Assembly (NCBI GenBank): GCA_020697295.1
Contig: JAJFBF010000049.1
Span: 1-64,000 of the forward strand
Reading direction: 5' to 3'
Length of the DNA stretch: 64,000 bases
From: Moraxellaceae bacterium
GTDB lineage: Bacteria > Pseudomonadota > Gammaproteobacteria > Pseudomonadales > Moraxellaceae
This document shows positions 46,929 through 55,562 of this stretch, piece after piece (the stretch's first letter is position 1; every line of letters starts with the position of its first letter). The position numbers and the translations under genes are program-made. The notes under the pieces are model-generated. The model saw only the letters and a list, made by a program, of their open reading frames with translations. It did not search any database and had not been told where the DNA came from.

Positions 46929-46980
46929 CGCAGGCAGCTGGCGCCAGCTACGCCTCCGCCTGCCTCTTGCCCGTTCCATA

Positions 46981-47010
46981 AAAAAAGCGGGCCAAGGCCC
47001 GCTTTTTTTT
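46981..47010. terminator. Bidirectional terminator after rsmB
   Basis: AAAAAAGCGGGCC-AA-GGCCCGCTTTTTT is a long stem flanked by A and T runs. It serves rsmB and the minus-strand acyl-CoA dehydrogenase. Confidence 0.93.
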
Positions 47011-47029
47011 GCCGCCAGAAGCGCCGCGA

Positions 47030-48020
47030 TCAGCGACCCACCAGCGAGCGCGCGATCACTTCCTTCATGATCTCGTTGGCCCCGCCGTAGATGCGCTGGA
47101 TGCGCGCATCAACAAAGGCGCGGGAAACCGGGTACTCGACCATGTAGCCATAACCGCCGTGCATCTGCAGGCAGGCGTCCGCGACGCGGCCCTGCAGGTC
47201 GGTGGAGCTGAGCTTGATCATGGCGGCGGTCGGCACGTCGAGCTCGCTGCGGGTGTAGCGGTCGATGCACTGGTTGAGGAAGGCCTTGTTGCACTCGATG
47301 TCGGTCTTGCACTGGGCCAGGCCGAAGCGGGTGTTCTGCAACTGCGACAGGGGCGCGCCGAAGGCCTTGCGCTCCTTCACATAGTCGATGGTGCCGTTGA
47401 GCACGCCCTCGGCGGCATAAATGCCGATCACGGCGATGTTCAGGCGCTCGCGCGGCAGCTCCTGCATCATGTAGGCGAAGCCCTTGCCTTCCTCGCCCAG
47501 CAGGGCATCCAGCGGCAGCTTCACGTTGTCGAAGAACAGCTCGGAGGTGTCCTGCGAATGCAGGCCGATCTTCTCGAGCTTCTTGCCCTTGCTGAAGCCC
47601 GGCAGCGTGGTGTCGACCAGGAACAGCGAAACGCCCTTGGCGCCGGCGGTCGGGTCTGTCTTGGCGGCCAGGATGATGAGGCCGGCGTGCTGGCCGTTGG
47701 AGATGAAGGTCTTGGAACCGTTCAGGACGTAGTGGTCGCCCTGCTTGATGGCGGTGGTGCGGATGGCGGCGAGGTCGGAACCGGCGCCGGGCCATCTCGT
47801 CCAGGATCAGCATGGAGAACTGGAAAGGCACGCCGGCGCCCCCGTGTTCCTCCGCCTGGTCCACGCAGAGCAGGCCGTTTTCACCCAGCTTGCGCCAGAA
47901 CTCGTTGGGCATCCACGATTCCTTCTCCCACTTCTCGTAGTGCGGGACGAACTCGGCCTGCAGGAAGCGGCGGACATTGTCACGGAACAGTTCGTACTCG
48001 GCGGCGTCGATAGCAGACAT
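47030..48020 (-). pseudogene. Acyl-CoA dehydrogenase with internal out-of-frame deletion
   Basis: The 5' part (from ATG 48020) encodes the N-terminal helical domain to SMLILDEMAR. The 3' part continues in another frame with GAGSDLAAIRTTAIKQGDHYVLNGSKT, GLHSQDTSELFFDNVKLPLDAL and the C-terminal IYGGANEIMKEVIARSLVGR. The stretch that should join them (about 49 residues including the TG.G..LHSDIVAPYI region and IAMTEP) is absent. The junction is at about 47786-47792. Such enzymes catalyse the FAD-linked first step of beta-oxidation. As it stands no functional protein can be made. An assembly collapse is the alternative. Confidence 0.85.
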
Positions 48021-48499
48021 GGCAATAAACCTGTGATGAATAAAAAGCCGCGCGATTGTAGCGCGTCAGCCTCCGTGCCCAAAGGCCGAAAGGGCCATCC
48101 TGCGACCCGTCGGTTCCGCCTGCCCCGGCAACTGCCGCCCTTGCCGGATCGCTGTCACGGTCCGGGGCAATCCAGGCCGGCACAACGGGGGGGCGCGGCC
48201 CAACCCCCGGAACCGGGTGAAGCGGCAGGGACAGCCGGACTATTTCAGGTCCGGCGTCCCCTGGCGAGGAACAGAGGCTCAACAGTCGGCCTTGCCGGCG
48301 TCCATTCCCCGGGGCGGCCTGTGCTCTCCCGGGGGACGGGAGGACACCCGCCGCCCCGGCTGCGGCATGGCCCTTGCGCCACCGGCAGAGGACTCCTCTC
48401 CGTCCGGCTGCCGGGTCGAAGCGTCCCGGTGGCGTGGCAGCTTCTCCGGCCATGGTCTATACCAAGACTGACAGCACAACCATAAGAACGGAGGCGGCC
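48021..48499. other. Non-coding stretch upstream of a small gene
   Basis: 479 GC-rich bases. Several overlapping frames exist but none has coding-like composition or family similarity. I see no clear promoter, RNA gene or repeat. It may hold the leader of the 65-residue protein gene. Confidence 0.4.
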
Positions 48500-48697
48500 A
48501 TGCTTGCCCACACCGTGGTACTCAAGAACATCGACCCCAAGAACCTGCACCAGCAGATACTCCAGCTCGAGGCCCTGCAGCGCGACCTGGCTACGGACGA
48601 CAGCGCCCAGGCCAACAGCATGCGCCAGACCGTGAAGCTGCTGCACATGATCGAGGAGGAGTTGCGGCGGCAGGCGCGCGCCCAGCACTCCCACTGA
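48500..48697 (+). CDS. Small hypothetical helical protein
   Basis: Encodes 65 residues (MLAHTVVLKNIDPKNLHQQILQL...). The ATG is preceded by GGAGGC. It is mostly predicted amphipathic helix with several Gln and Leu, ending RRQARAQHSH. There is no signal peptide, Cys or membrane segment. It is not a family I can name. Supporting evidence is a strong ribosome-binding site and sensible amino-acid use. Confidence 0.6.
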   Translation: MLAHTVVLKNIDPKNLHQQILQLEALQRDLATDDSAQANSMRQTVKLLHMIEEELRRQARAQHSH

Positions 48698-48816
48698 CCC
48701 CTCCACGGCCCTGGCGCGGCCCCCCCTCGCCCCTCCCGCGACAGGAGGCGCCGAGCCCAGGGCTGGAAAAATCCCCCTCAGCTCCCTACGATGCGCGCGC
48801 CCATCCAGGAGCTGCC

Positions 48817-49170
48817 ATGAGCCTTACTGACCTTCTCGAGCGCCTCCGTCGCGCCGATGCCGACTTCGAAGACGTCATCTCGTACATCAACGCCCATTAC
48901 GACTACGCTCCCGCACGGTTCACCAATGGCCTGGGGCCGGAGCCCGTGATCAACGAGTCCGGCAAGAATGAAGGCTCCTGTCGCATCTTTGCCTTCGCGC
49001 AGCTGGCCGCGCTTTCCGAGGCGGACACCGCGCAATTGTTTGGACGCTTTTACCGCGACGATGTCCTGAAGAATCCCGGCGGCAGCGACCACGCCAACAT
49101 CCGTCGCTTTCTCACCGACGGCTGGGCCGGCATCCGGTTTGACGGCGAGGCACTGACACCCAGGGGCTGA
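48817..49170 (+). CDS. HopJ-family protein
   Basis: A 117-residue protein. The pattern DVISYINAHYDYAPARFTNGL, NESGKNEGSCRIFAFAQLAALSEADTAQLFGRFYRDDVL and GSDHANIRRFLTDGWAGIRFDGEAL matches the HopJ type III effector domain. That domain is widespread in environmental gammaproteobacteria that lack type III secretion. No secretion signal or T3SS genes are nearby, so an effector role is unlikely. Function is unknown. Confidence 0.85.
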   Translation: MSLTDLLERLRRADADFEDVISYINAHYDYAPARFTNGLGPEPVINESGKNEGSCRIFAFAQLAALSEADTAQLFGRFYRDDVLKNPGGSDHANIRRFLTDGWAGIRFDGEALTPRG

Positions 49171-49416
49171 TCCGGCCTGCGGACGCCCCCGGACATAGCC
49201 GGCACGCCAGGCATCCGGCGCGCCCTGCCTTACATGACAGTCGCAGGCCGGTTTTGATAGTCTCGAAATCGCTGAAGCGGCTTGCATATGACGGGCTTGC
49301 CGGGCGACAACCGTCGCTGCCTCTACAGGTGCACCCTTCCCCAGCCCCCGACTGCCCGTAAGGGCCGGGAGGCGTCATCTCACCCTCATCATTGCCCTCG
49401 GGTAAAGGCAGTAACC

Positions 49417-50100
49417 ATGGCTCAGGAACACCCCATGCCTCACTCACGCCAAAATCCCAGTGCGCGCTATCAGGAACTGCTGGCGATGTACCAGCAGATG
49501 CACCGCGAGGGTGACGCCAGCCTGGGCATAGCGCCCGCCGACATGTTTCCCGGGCAGAGCCTGCCCCCGCATGCGGGCACCATCAAGCAGCTAATCATGA
49601 AGTATGGTGCCCAGACTTTGCTGGACTACGGCGCCGGCAAGGGTCGCCAGTACCTGCCCATGGAAGTGAATGTGCCGGGCGTCGGGAAATTCGGCAGCAT
49701 CCCCGAATTCTGGGGCACAAGCGTGCGTTGCTACGATCCGGCCTATCCGCCGCATATGCAGCTACCGGAGGGGAAGTTCGACGGCGTGGTCTGCACGGAT
49801 GTGCTGGAGCATTGCCCCGAGGACGATATGGCCTGGATCGTGGACGGCCTTTTTGCCTATGCCTCGCGCTTTGTCTTCGCAAACGTGGCCTGCTATCCGG
49901 CGAAGAAAAAGCTGCCCAACGGCGAGAATGCCCACACTACCATCCGCCCCGTCGGATGGTGGCAGGAATTGTTCGCGCAGGCCTCTGCCCGCCACGGCAG
50001 TATTCCTTATCTGGTGCTCGTCGAGGAACTGGCGACTACGCCGGAAGGCTCGGGCATCAAGGCGTCCGCCTTTTCATCGCCGGGCCTCTTGCAGGCCTGA
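49417..50100 (+). CDS. SAM-dependent methyltransferase, class I
   Basis: A 227-residue protein with a motif I-like loop TLLDYGAGKGRQYL. CYDPAYPPH follows as the acidic-residue region. FDGVVCTDVLEHCPEDDMAWIVDGLF is the post-motif II signature of small-molecule methyltransferases. An alternative start at 49435 (MPHSRQNP) has AGGA upstream. The substrate cannot be deduced. It converges with the regulator gene at the next stop, three bases away. Confidence 0.8.
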   Translation: MAQEHPMPHSRQNPSARYQELLAMYQQMHREGDASLGIAPADMFPGQSLPPHAGTIKQLIMKYGAQTLLDYGAGKGRQYLPMEVNVPGVGKFGSIPEFWGTSVRCYDPAYPPHMQLPEGKFDGVVCTDVLEHCPEDDMAWIVDGLFAYASRFVFANVACYPAKKKLPNGENAHTTIRPVGWWQELFAQASARHGSIPYLVLVEELATTPEGSGIKASAFSSPGLLQA

Positions 50101-50103
50101 GCC

Positions 50104-50796
50104 TCAGGAGGCGGCCTTTCCCGGCTTTGATTCGGGGTGCTTCCACTGGGTCACGCCCAGGAAGATCACCCGCAACTGCCGCGACAGCACCTCGACCAGC
50201 AGGGCCTCCTCATCCGGATGCTCGGCGGGCAGGGCCAGGATCTGGTCGGTCGCCATCACCATGTTGTTCACGATGAGCTGGGCGATCATCTGCAGGTCGC
50301 TGCTGGTGATGCGCCGGTCGGGCACCAGCAGGGCCAGGTCGGTCGCCAGCTCGCTCACAAAAAAGCGCAGCTCGTTGCGGATGGCCAGGCGGGTGGTGGT
50401 GGCGCCAGAGAAGTATTCGCGGATCGCAAAGCGGAAATAGCGGTTCTGCTCCCTGACATAGCTCACATACAACGCCACGGAGCTGCGGATCAGCTGTTCG
50501 GTAGGCAGGGGATTGCTGCGCACGGCGCGCATCTGGGCGCGCAGGGTGCGAAAGGATTCGTCGACGAGCTCAAGGCCCAGGCTGTCCATGCCGCGGAAGT
50601 GGCGGTAAAAGGCGGCGGGCACCACCCCGGCGGCCTTGGTCACTTCGCGCAGGCTGAGGCTGGAGAAGGTGCGCTCGTCGCCCAGCAGGTCGAGGGAAGC
50701 CTCGATCAGGGCCTGGCGGGTGCGCGAACGCCGGGCATCGTGCCCGCTTTCCTCGCCCTCGCCGCCTTCCTTTGCCTTTTTCTTGTAAACAGCCAT
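50104..50796 (-). CDS. TetR-family regulator, DesT/FabR-like
   Basis: A 230-residue repressor. The helix-turn-helix region SSLSLREVTKAAGVVPAAFYRHFRGMDSLGLELVDES closely follows the FabR/DesT pattern ([20 protein letters not shown]). The C-terminal part is a helical ligand domain with VNNMVMATDQILAL. It is divergent from a ferredoxin reductase and desaturases, the DesT arrangement of P. aeruginosa. That arrangement senses acyl-CoA saturation and represses desaturase genes. Two candidate operators lie in the intervening 181 bases. The N-terminus is unusually Lys/Glu-rich. Confidence 0.88.
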   Translation of the reverse strand: MAVYKKKAKEGGEGEESGHDARRSRTRQALIEASLDLLGDERTFSSLSLREVTKAAGVVPAAFYRHFRGMDSLGLELVDESFRTLRAQMRAVRSNPLPTEQLIRSSVALYVSYVREQNRYFRFAIREYFSGATTTRLAIRNELRFFVSELATDLALLVPDRRITSSDLQMIAQLIVNNMVMATDQILALPAEHPDEEALLVEVLSRQLRVIFLGVTQWKHPESKPGKAAS

Positions 50797-50886
50797 TCAT
50801 CAGTCCCGGTATTGTGAACAACTAAACCATAAGAACATAAAATAAAAATGATTAAAATCAAGTAATTGCCCGCTCATCAGAAAATA

Positions 50887-50904
50887 AGTGAACAACCGTT
50901 GACT
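50887..50904. promoter_or_regulatory. Candidate DesT-like operator 1
   Basis: AGTGAAC-AACC-GTTGACT, an 18-bp near-perfect palindrome (one mismatch in seven pairs). It lies 74 bases before the reductase start and has the same 7-4-7 layout as operator 2. Confidence 0.7.
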
Positions 50905-50926
50905 AAATTTCCCGTCCGGGGTTTCA

Positions 50927-50944
50927 TGTGAACACCTGTTCACA
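50927..50944. promoter_or_regulatory. Candidate DesT-like operator 2
   Basis: TGTGAAC-ACCT-GTTCACA, a perfect 7-bp inverted repeat centred 40 bases (about four helical turns) from operator 1. It is 33 bases before the reductase ATG. A further TGTGAAC half-site occurs at 50813-50819 near the regulator start. Confidence 0.72.
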
Positions 50945-50977
50945 AGCGCAAACGACATCCGCGCAAGGAGCCCCGAG

Positions 50978-52057
50978 ATGCTGAACCTGATTGACCACGC
51001 GCTCAAGTCCCCCCTGGCCCGCATCCTGAGCTGGCCGCACACCCCGGAAAGCTATCTCGAGCTGCTTGCCCCCAAGGTTGGCGGCAAGGGCATCAAGGCC
51101 ACCGTCAAGGCCGTGCGCCAGGAAACCAACCGTGCCGTGTCCCTGGTGCTGGAGCCCAATCATCGCTGGCCCGGTCACATTCCCGGCCAGTATGTCACCC
51201 TGGGCGTGAGCCTCAACGGCCGTCGCCACAGCCGCTGCTTCACCATTTCGGGCCTGGAGCACGGCTGCCCCGTGGTCACGATCCAGTCCCATGAAGGCGG
51301 CACCGTGTCCTGCTGGGCCAATGAGTCCGTCTGGAGCGGCGACACTGTGGAGCTCAGCGCTCCCGCAGGCGACTTCGTGCTGCCTTCACCGCGCCCCGAC
51401 CGCTTCCTGTTTATCGCCGGGGGCAGCGGCATTACCCCCATCCGGGCCCTGACCGACCAGCTGGTGGCGGAGAACTACAGCGGCCAGATCGACATCCTTT
51501 ATTACACGCCCGGTCTCCAGGACACGATTTTCCTGGAAGTCCTCCAGGACATCGCCCGGACGCATCCGAACATCAAGCTGCACCTGGTCAACACCCGCGA
51601 CACGAGCAAGAAGCTGCACGGCCACTTCAGCGCCACGCACCTCAAGGCCATCGGCGCCGACCTTTCGCAGAGCGCCGCCTATGTCTGCGGCCCCGCCGGC
51701 CTTATCGCCGCCGTGGAAACCCATTGGCAGAAGGCCGGCGTTGCCGAGCGCCTGACGCTGGAGCGCTTCCAGGCCGTGCAGGCACCCGTGGCCGCCGATG
51801 CCGCCGCCCTGCCGGTGCAGTTCACCGAGAGCGGCATCACCACCACCGCTCCCGGCCGCACCCTGCTGGAAGCCGCCGAAGGCGCCGGCCTCAGCCCCAA
51901 CAATGGCTGCCGCCAGGGCATCTGCCGCACCTGCACCTGCCGCAAGCTGGCTGGCCAGGTTCGTGACATCCGCACCGGCGAGCTCTCCGGCAGCGGCGAA
52001 GAGGATATCGCCATCTGCGTCAGCGTTCCTGTCACGCCTGTGACCATCGAGCTGTAA
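50978..52057 (+). CDS. Ferredoxin reductase-type oxidoreductase (desaturase electron donor)
   Basis: A 359-residue fusion: an FAD-binding domain (WPGHIPGQYVTLGVSLNGRRHSRCFTIS), an NAD(P)H-binding domain (FLFIAGGSGITPIRALTDQL, CGPAGL) and a C-terminal plant-type [2Fe-2S] ferredoxin domain. The Cys motif is NNGCRQGICRTCTC, with a fourth Cys in DIAICVSVP. Such proteins feed electrons to membrane desaturases. It lies 82 bases upstream of one, in the DesC/PA4889 position. GCAAGGAG precedes the start. Confidence 0.92.
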   Translation: MLNLIDHALKSPLARILSWPHTPESYLELLAPKVGGKGIKATVKAVRQETNRAVSLVLEPNHRWPGHIPGQYVTLGVSLNGRRHSRCFTISGLEHGCPVVTIQSHEGGTVSCWANESVWSGDTVELSAPAGDFVLPSPRPDRFLFIAGGSGITPIRALTDQLVAENYSGQIDILYYTPGLQDTIFLEVLQDIARTHPNIKLHLVNTRDTSKKLHGHFSATHLKAIGADLSQSAAYVCGPAGLIAAVETHWQKAGVAERLTLERFQAVQAPVAADAAALPVQFTESGITTTAPGRTLLEAAEGAGLSPNNGCRQGICRTCTCRKLAGQVRDIRTGELSGSGEEDIAICVSVPVTPVTIEL

Positions 52058-52139
52058 GCAGTCGCACCCACCATTTACATGGCCGCTTATGTGGCGGCCA
52101 GGCAAAGCATCCGGTTAAAGGATAAAAGGAGTACCTGAC

Positions 52140-53261
52140 ATGACCAGCATGAACATCAACACCAAAATTTCCAGCGTCATCGGCCGTCGGCTCACCAAGG
52201 AACAGGTAGAAGCTTTCGGAGCGGAAATCGACGCCCTGCGTGCACGCATCACCGCCGATCTTGGCCAGAAAGACCTGGACTACATCAAGGGCATCATGCG
52301 CCTGCAGCGCCGCCTCGAAATCGGCGGTCGCATTGGCATCTACGCCGGCATCGTCAATCCGCTGGCCTGGCTGGCGGGCGTGGGCGCGCTGGGCGCGGCC
52401 AAGATCCTGGACAACATGGAAATCGGCCACAACATCATGCACGGCCAGTTCGACTGGACCAACGATCCGGAACTGCGCGGCCGCAAGTTCGAGTGGGACA
52501 CGGTGTGCCCGGGCGACCAGTGGCGCCACTCGCACAACTACATGCATCACACCTTTACCAACATCGTCGGCAAGGACCGCGATGTCGGCTACGGCGTCCT
52601 GCGCATGGCCGATGAGCAGCCCTGGCACCCCGGCTACCTGCTGAACCCGGTCTATGCCTTCTTCCTGGCTACCTTCTTCCAGTGGGGCGTAGGCGTGCAC
52701 GACCTCGAGCTGTCGGAACTGCCCAAGGGCAAGTGGAAGTGGAGCGAGAAGAAGGACATGGCTAAGGCTTTTTTCAAGAAGGCGCGCAGGCAGGTGCTGA
52801 AGGACTACGTCGCCTATCCGGCACTGGCCGGCCCTTTCTTCCTGCCGGTGCTGGCGGGCAATGTCGTGGCCAACCTCATCCGTAACTACTGGACTTTCCT
52901 GATCATCTTCTGCGGCCACTTTACCGAGGGCGTCGAGATGTTCTCGGAAGAAGAGTGCGAGAACGAGACCAAGGCGGAGTGGTACATCCGCCAGCTCATG
53001 GGCTCCAGCAACCTGGAAGGCGGCAAGTGGTTCCACATCATGTCCGGCAACCTGAGCCACCAGATCGAGCACCACATGTTCCCGGACGTCCCGGCCAACC
53101 GCTATGCGGAAATGGCGGTGGAAGTGAAGGAGATCTGCGAGAAGTATGGCCTGCCCTACAACACCGGTCCGCTGGGCAAGCAGTTCGGCACGGTGGTGCA
53201 GCGCATCTTCCGCATGGCGCTGCCGACCACCACCAAGCATGAGGCCGGCGCCCTGGCCTGA
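52140..53261 (+). CDS. Membrane fatty-acid desaturase, first copy
   Basis: A 373-residue di-iron membrane desaturase. Its three His boxes are GHNIMH (97-101), WRHSHNYMHH (130-137) and SHQIEHH (307-312). Two hydrophobic regions flank the boxes (LAWLAGVGALGAAKIL; TFLIIFCGHF). It probably introduces a cis double bond into acyl chains, as DesB does. GGAG precedes the start. Located after the reductase and under the likely DesT-like control, it is followed by a terminator and a close paralogue. Confidence 0.93.
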   Translation: MTSMNINTKISSVIGRRLTKEQVEAFGAEIDALRARITADLGQKDLDYIKGIMRLQRRLEIGGRIGIYAGIVNPLAWLAGVGALGAAKILDNMEIGHNIMHGQFDWTNDPELRGRKFEWDTVCPGDQWRHSHNYMHHTFTNIVGKDRDVGYGVLRMADEQPWHPGYLLNPVYAFFLATFFQWGVGVHDLELSELPKGKWKWSEKKDMAKAFFKKARRQVLKDYVAYPALAGPFFLPVLAGNVVANLIRNYWTFLIIFCGHFTEGVEMFSEEECENETKAEWYIRQLMGSSNLEGGKWFHIMSGNLSHQIEHHMFPDVPANRYAEMAVEVKEICEKYGLPYNTGPLGKQFGTVVQRIFRMALPTTTKHEAGALA

Positions 53262-53280
53262 AAGCCCTTTCGCCCAGCAC

Positions 53281-53304
53281 AAACGCGCCCCTCGGGGCGC
53301 GTTT
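53281..53304 (+). terminator. Terminator between the two desaturase genes
   Basis: AAACGCGCCCC-TC-GGGGCGCGTTT, an 11-bp stem followed by GCGTTT, 20 bases past the first desaturase stop. It suggests the second desaturase has its own promoter. Confidence 0.8.
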
Positions 53305-53647
53305 GCGTTTAGGCGAGCCTGACTTTCCCCGGCGGCAGGTGACAGGGCCGGGTCGCTGTCGGCTGCCCTCCGGCATGACATTCCGGGTCCGGCCCTACCA
53401 CTGCGACTCCGGCTCCCTGACAACATTCTGATATGCCCACTTCAGCGCCTCGCCGTTGGGCCCCTGTGGCCGCCAATGCAAAGGATTTGGCACTGAATTT
53501 ACCTCCTGCCTCCCCTTATTATTTACCCCTGCCGCAAGCGGGCTGGTCGCTGTCTCACAGGTTTCTCACGGGCAACCGCTTCCCGTAGGCGCCCTGACGG
53601 GCACGCCCGCACCCCTAGTGGCCAAAAATAAAAAAAGGAGCCAGGGA
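53305..53647. other. Leader of the second desaturase gene
   Basis: About 340 bases without a supported gene. I find no clear DesT-like palindrome or promoter. An AT-rich tract (CCTTATTATTTACC near 53515-53527) could hold a -10. The last bases AAAAAAAGGAGCC form the ribosome-binding site. Confidence 0.4.
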
Positions 53648-54784
53648 ATGACTCATCCCGCCGAACTCGCGCCGGCCTCGCCGGCAGCCGCCGCACACCA
53701 CCCGGCCACCGGCCGCCGCCTCAGCGCCGCCGACTATGCCGCCTTTGGCGCTGCCCTCGACGGCATTCGCGCCCGCGTCACCGCCGATCTTGGCGAGCGC
53801 GACGTGACGTATATCCGGCGCATGATCCGCGTCCAGCGCAGCGCCGAAATCGGCGGACGCCTGGCGCTCTTCCTGGGCTTCAACCCGATTGCCTGGTGCC
53901 TGGGGGTGGGCTTGCTCAGCCTGTCCAAGATCCTCGACAACATGGAGATCGGCCATAACGTCATGCACGGCCAGTACAACTGGACCAATGATCCGGCGCT
54001 GCGCGGAAAGAATTTCGAGTGGGACAATGCCTGCCCCGGCGAACAGTGGCGTCACTCACATAATTATGTGCATCACACCTTTACCAACATCCTCGGCAAG
54101 GACCGCGACGTCGGCTACGGAATCCTGCGCATGGCGGACGAGCAGCCCTGGAAGCCCAAGCATCTCTTCCAGCCCGTTCGCGCTTTCCTGATGATGCTGA
54201 TCTTCGAGTGGGGCGTGGCCATGCACGACCTGGAAATGGACCGCCTGCGCAGTGGCGAGGTTGCCTGGAAAACCGTGAAGCCGCGCCTCCTGCAATCGCT
54301 GCGCAAGATGGGCCGGCAAGGTCTGAAGGACTACGTGATATTCCCTCTGCTCGCGTTTCCGATTTTCAGCAGCGTGTTGCTGGGCAATCTCGCCGCCAAT
54401 GTCATTCGCAACATCTGGGCCTTCGTGATCATTTTCTGCGGGCACTTCACCGACCAGGTGGAAATGTTCACCGAAGCTGAAACCGCAAACGAAACCCGCG
54501 GCGAGTGGTATGTCCGCCAGCTCCTCGGCTCCAGCAACATCAAGGGCGGGCGCTGGCTTTATATTCTCTCCGGCCATCTCAGCCACCAGATCGAGCACCA
54601 TCTCTTTCCCAACATGCCGGCGCACCGTTATGCGGAGATCCAGCCCGAGGTGGAAGCGCTCTGTCGCGAATATGGCCTGCCTTACAACACGGGCTCGCTG
54701 GGTCGCCAGTTCGGTACCGTGGTCCGGCGCATCCTCCGCCTGTCGCTTCCGGGCTCGGGTAGCCGGCAGCCCGTGGCCGCCTGA
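53648..54784 (+). CDS. Membrane fatty-acid desaturase, second copy
   Basis: A 378-residue paralogue of the preceding desaturase, co-linear through the core (KILDNMEIGHNVMHGQYNWTND matches KILDNMEIGHNIMHGQFDWTND). The His boxes are GHNVMH (103-107), WRHSHNYVHH (136-143) and SHQIEHH. The N-terminus differs, with an Ala/Pro-rich lead of about 20 residues. ATG 53648 has AGGAG upstream. It probably differs in substrate, position or expression from the first copy, but the sequence does not say how. Confidence 0.92.
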   Translation: MTHPAELAPASPAAAAHHPATGRRLSAADYAAFGAALDGIRARVTADLGERDVTYIRRMIRVQRSAEIGGRLALFLGFNPIAWCLGVGLLSLSKILDNMEIGHNVMHGQYNWTNDPALRGKNFEWDNACPGEQWRHSHNYVHHTFTNILGKDRDVGYGILRMADEQPWKPKHLFQPVRAFLMMLIFEWGVAMHDLEMDRLRSGEVAWKTVKPRLLQSLRKMGRQGLKDYVIFPLLAFPIFSSVLLGNLAANVIRNIWAFVIIFCGHFTDQVEMFTEAETANETRGEWYVRQLLGSSNIKGGRWLYILSGHLSHQIEHHLFPNMPAHRYAEIQPEVEALCREYGLPYNTGSLGRQFGTVVRRILRLSLPGSGSRQPVAA

Positions 54785-55005
54785 AGTTGCACCGGAGCGG
54801 GGTGCCGGGCAAGAGGCGACGGTTGCCCGCCCCCCCCTGACTCCCCCGGCAGCCCGCCTTCACGCAGCCCGGCCCTCACCGGAAGTGAAGCCCGTCACAC
54901 ACGGCCGGTGGTGCGCGACCAACGGCAGGTCGTGACGGGTGGGCGCGCTCGACAGTCGTTCCGTAGTTGTTTAGCGTGACCGCACTTACAAAAAGGAGAG
55001 CTGTC

Positions 55006-55413
55006 ATGTTCCGTACCATCCTGCTGGGCATTGCGCTGGCGACCGTTGCCGCGTCCCCGGCACTTGCCGCCGACCAGACCAAGAAAGCGGCCCGCCAGGA
55101 GCTGCGTGACAACCGCATCACCGGCGAGGAAGCCAAGCTGCTGCGCGCCTATTACAAATTCGAGCGCAAGGCCGAGAAGGCGGCCGGCGAGAACAACCGG
55201 CCCAATCTGCCGGCGGGCTGGAAAAAGCAGCTCGACAAGGGTTGGACCCTGGATCCGCAAATCCTTGCCGCCTCTGAGCCTGTCCCCGCGGATGTGGTCA
55301 AGAAGCTGGGTTCCCAGCCGGCCAACTCCAGCCTGATCCGCATCCAGAACCGCGTGATCCGCATCGACGCCGCCAAGAAAATCCAGGATGTGATTGACCT
55401 TACCCCTAACTGA
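55006..55413 (+). CDS. RcnB-family-like periplasmic protein
   Basis: A 135-residue precursor with a signal peptide ending PALAA. The mature protein is Lys/Glu-rich, then has NRPNLPAGWKKQLDKGWTLD, ASEPVPADVVKKLG, LIRIQNRVIRIDAAKKIQDVIDL. This order of Leu-Pro repeats and a final beta-hairpin resembles RcnB-type (nickel/cobalt homeostasis or CigR-like) proteins. No metal transporter is nearby, so the role is unproved. AAGGAGAG precedes the start and a strong terminator follows. Confidence 0.72.
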   Translation: MFRTILLGIALATVAASPALAADQTKKAARQELRDNRITGEEAKLLRAYYKFERKAEKAAGENNRPNLPAGWKKQLDKGWTLDPQILAASEPVPADVVKKLGSQPANSSLIRIQNRVIRIDAAKKIQDVIDLTPN

Positions 55414-55431
55414 TCTGCCGCTCGTCACCAT

Positions 55432-55465
55432 AAAAAAAGCCGCAGGCATGCCTGCGGCTTTTTTT
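55432..55465. terminator. Strong bidirectional terminator
   Basis: A perfect palindrome, GCCGCAGGCATGCCTGCGGC, flanked by seven As and seven Ts, just after the RcnB-like stop. Confidence 0.95.
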
Positions 55466-55562
55466 ATGGAAGCCCGCCATGGCGCGCGTCACTTTGAGGC
55501 AGGCCGGCGATTGCGGCTATCATGCGGGACAGCCCACGTCCTGCAACCCTCCGGAGTCCTGC

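Noticed and set aside
48817-49170. HopJ protein as a type III effector
   Set aside because: The domain is common in bacteria without type III secretion, and there are no secretion or chaperone genes nearby.
53486-53502. Sigma-54-like promoter (TTGGCACTGAATTTACC) before the second desaturase
   Set aside because: The -24 part resembles TGGCAC but the -12 part lacks the essential GC, so it does not fit the consensus.
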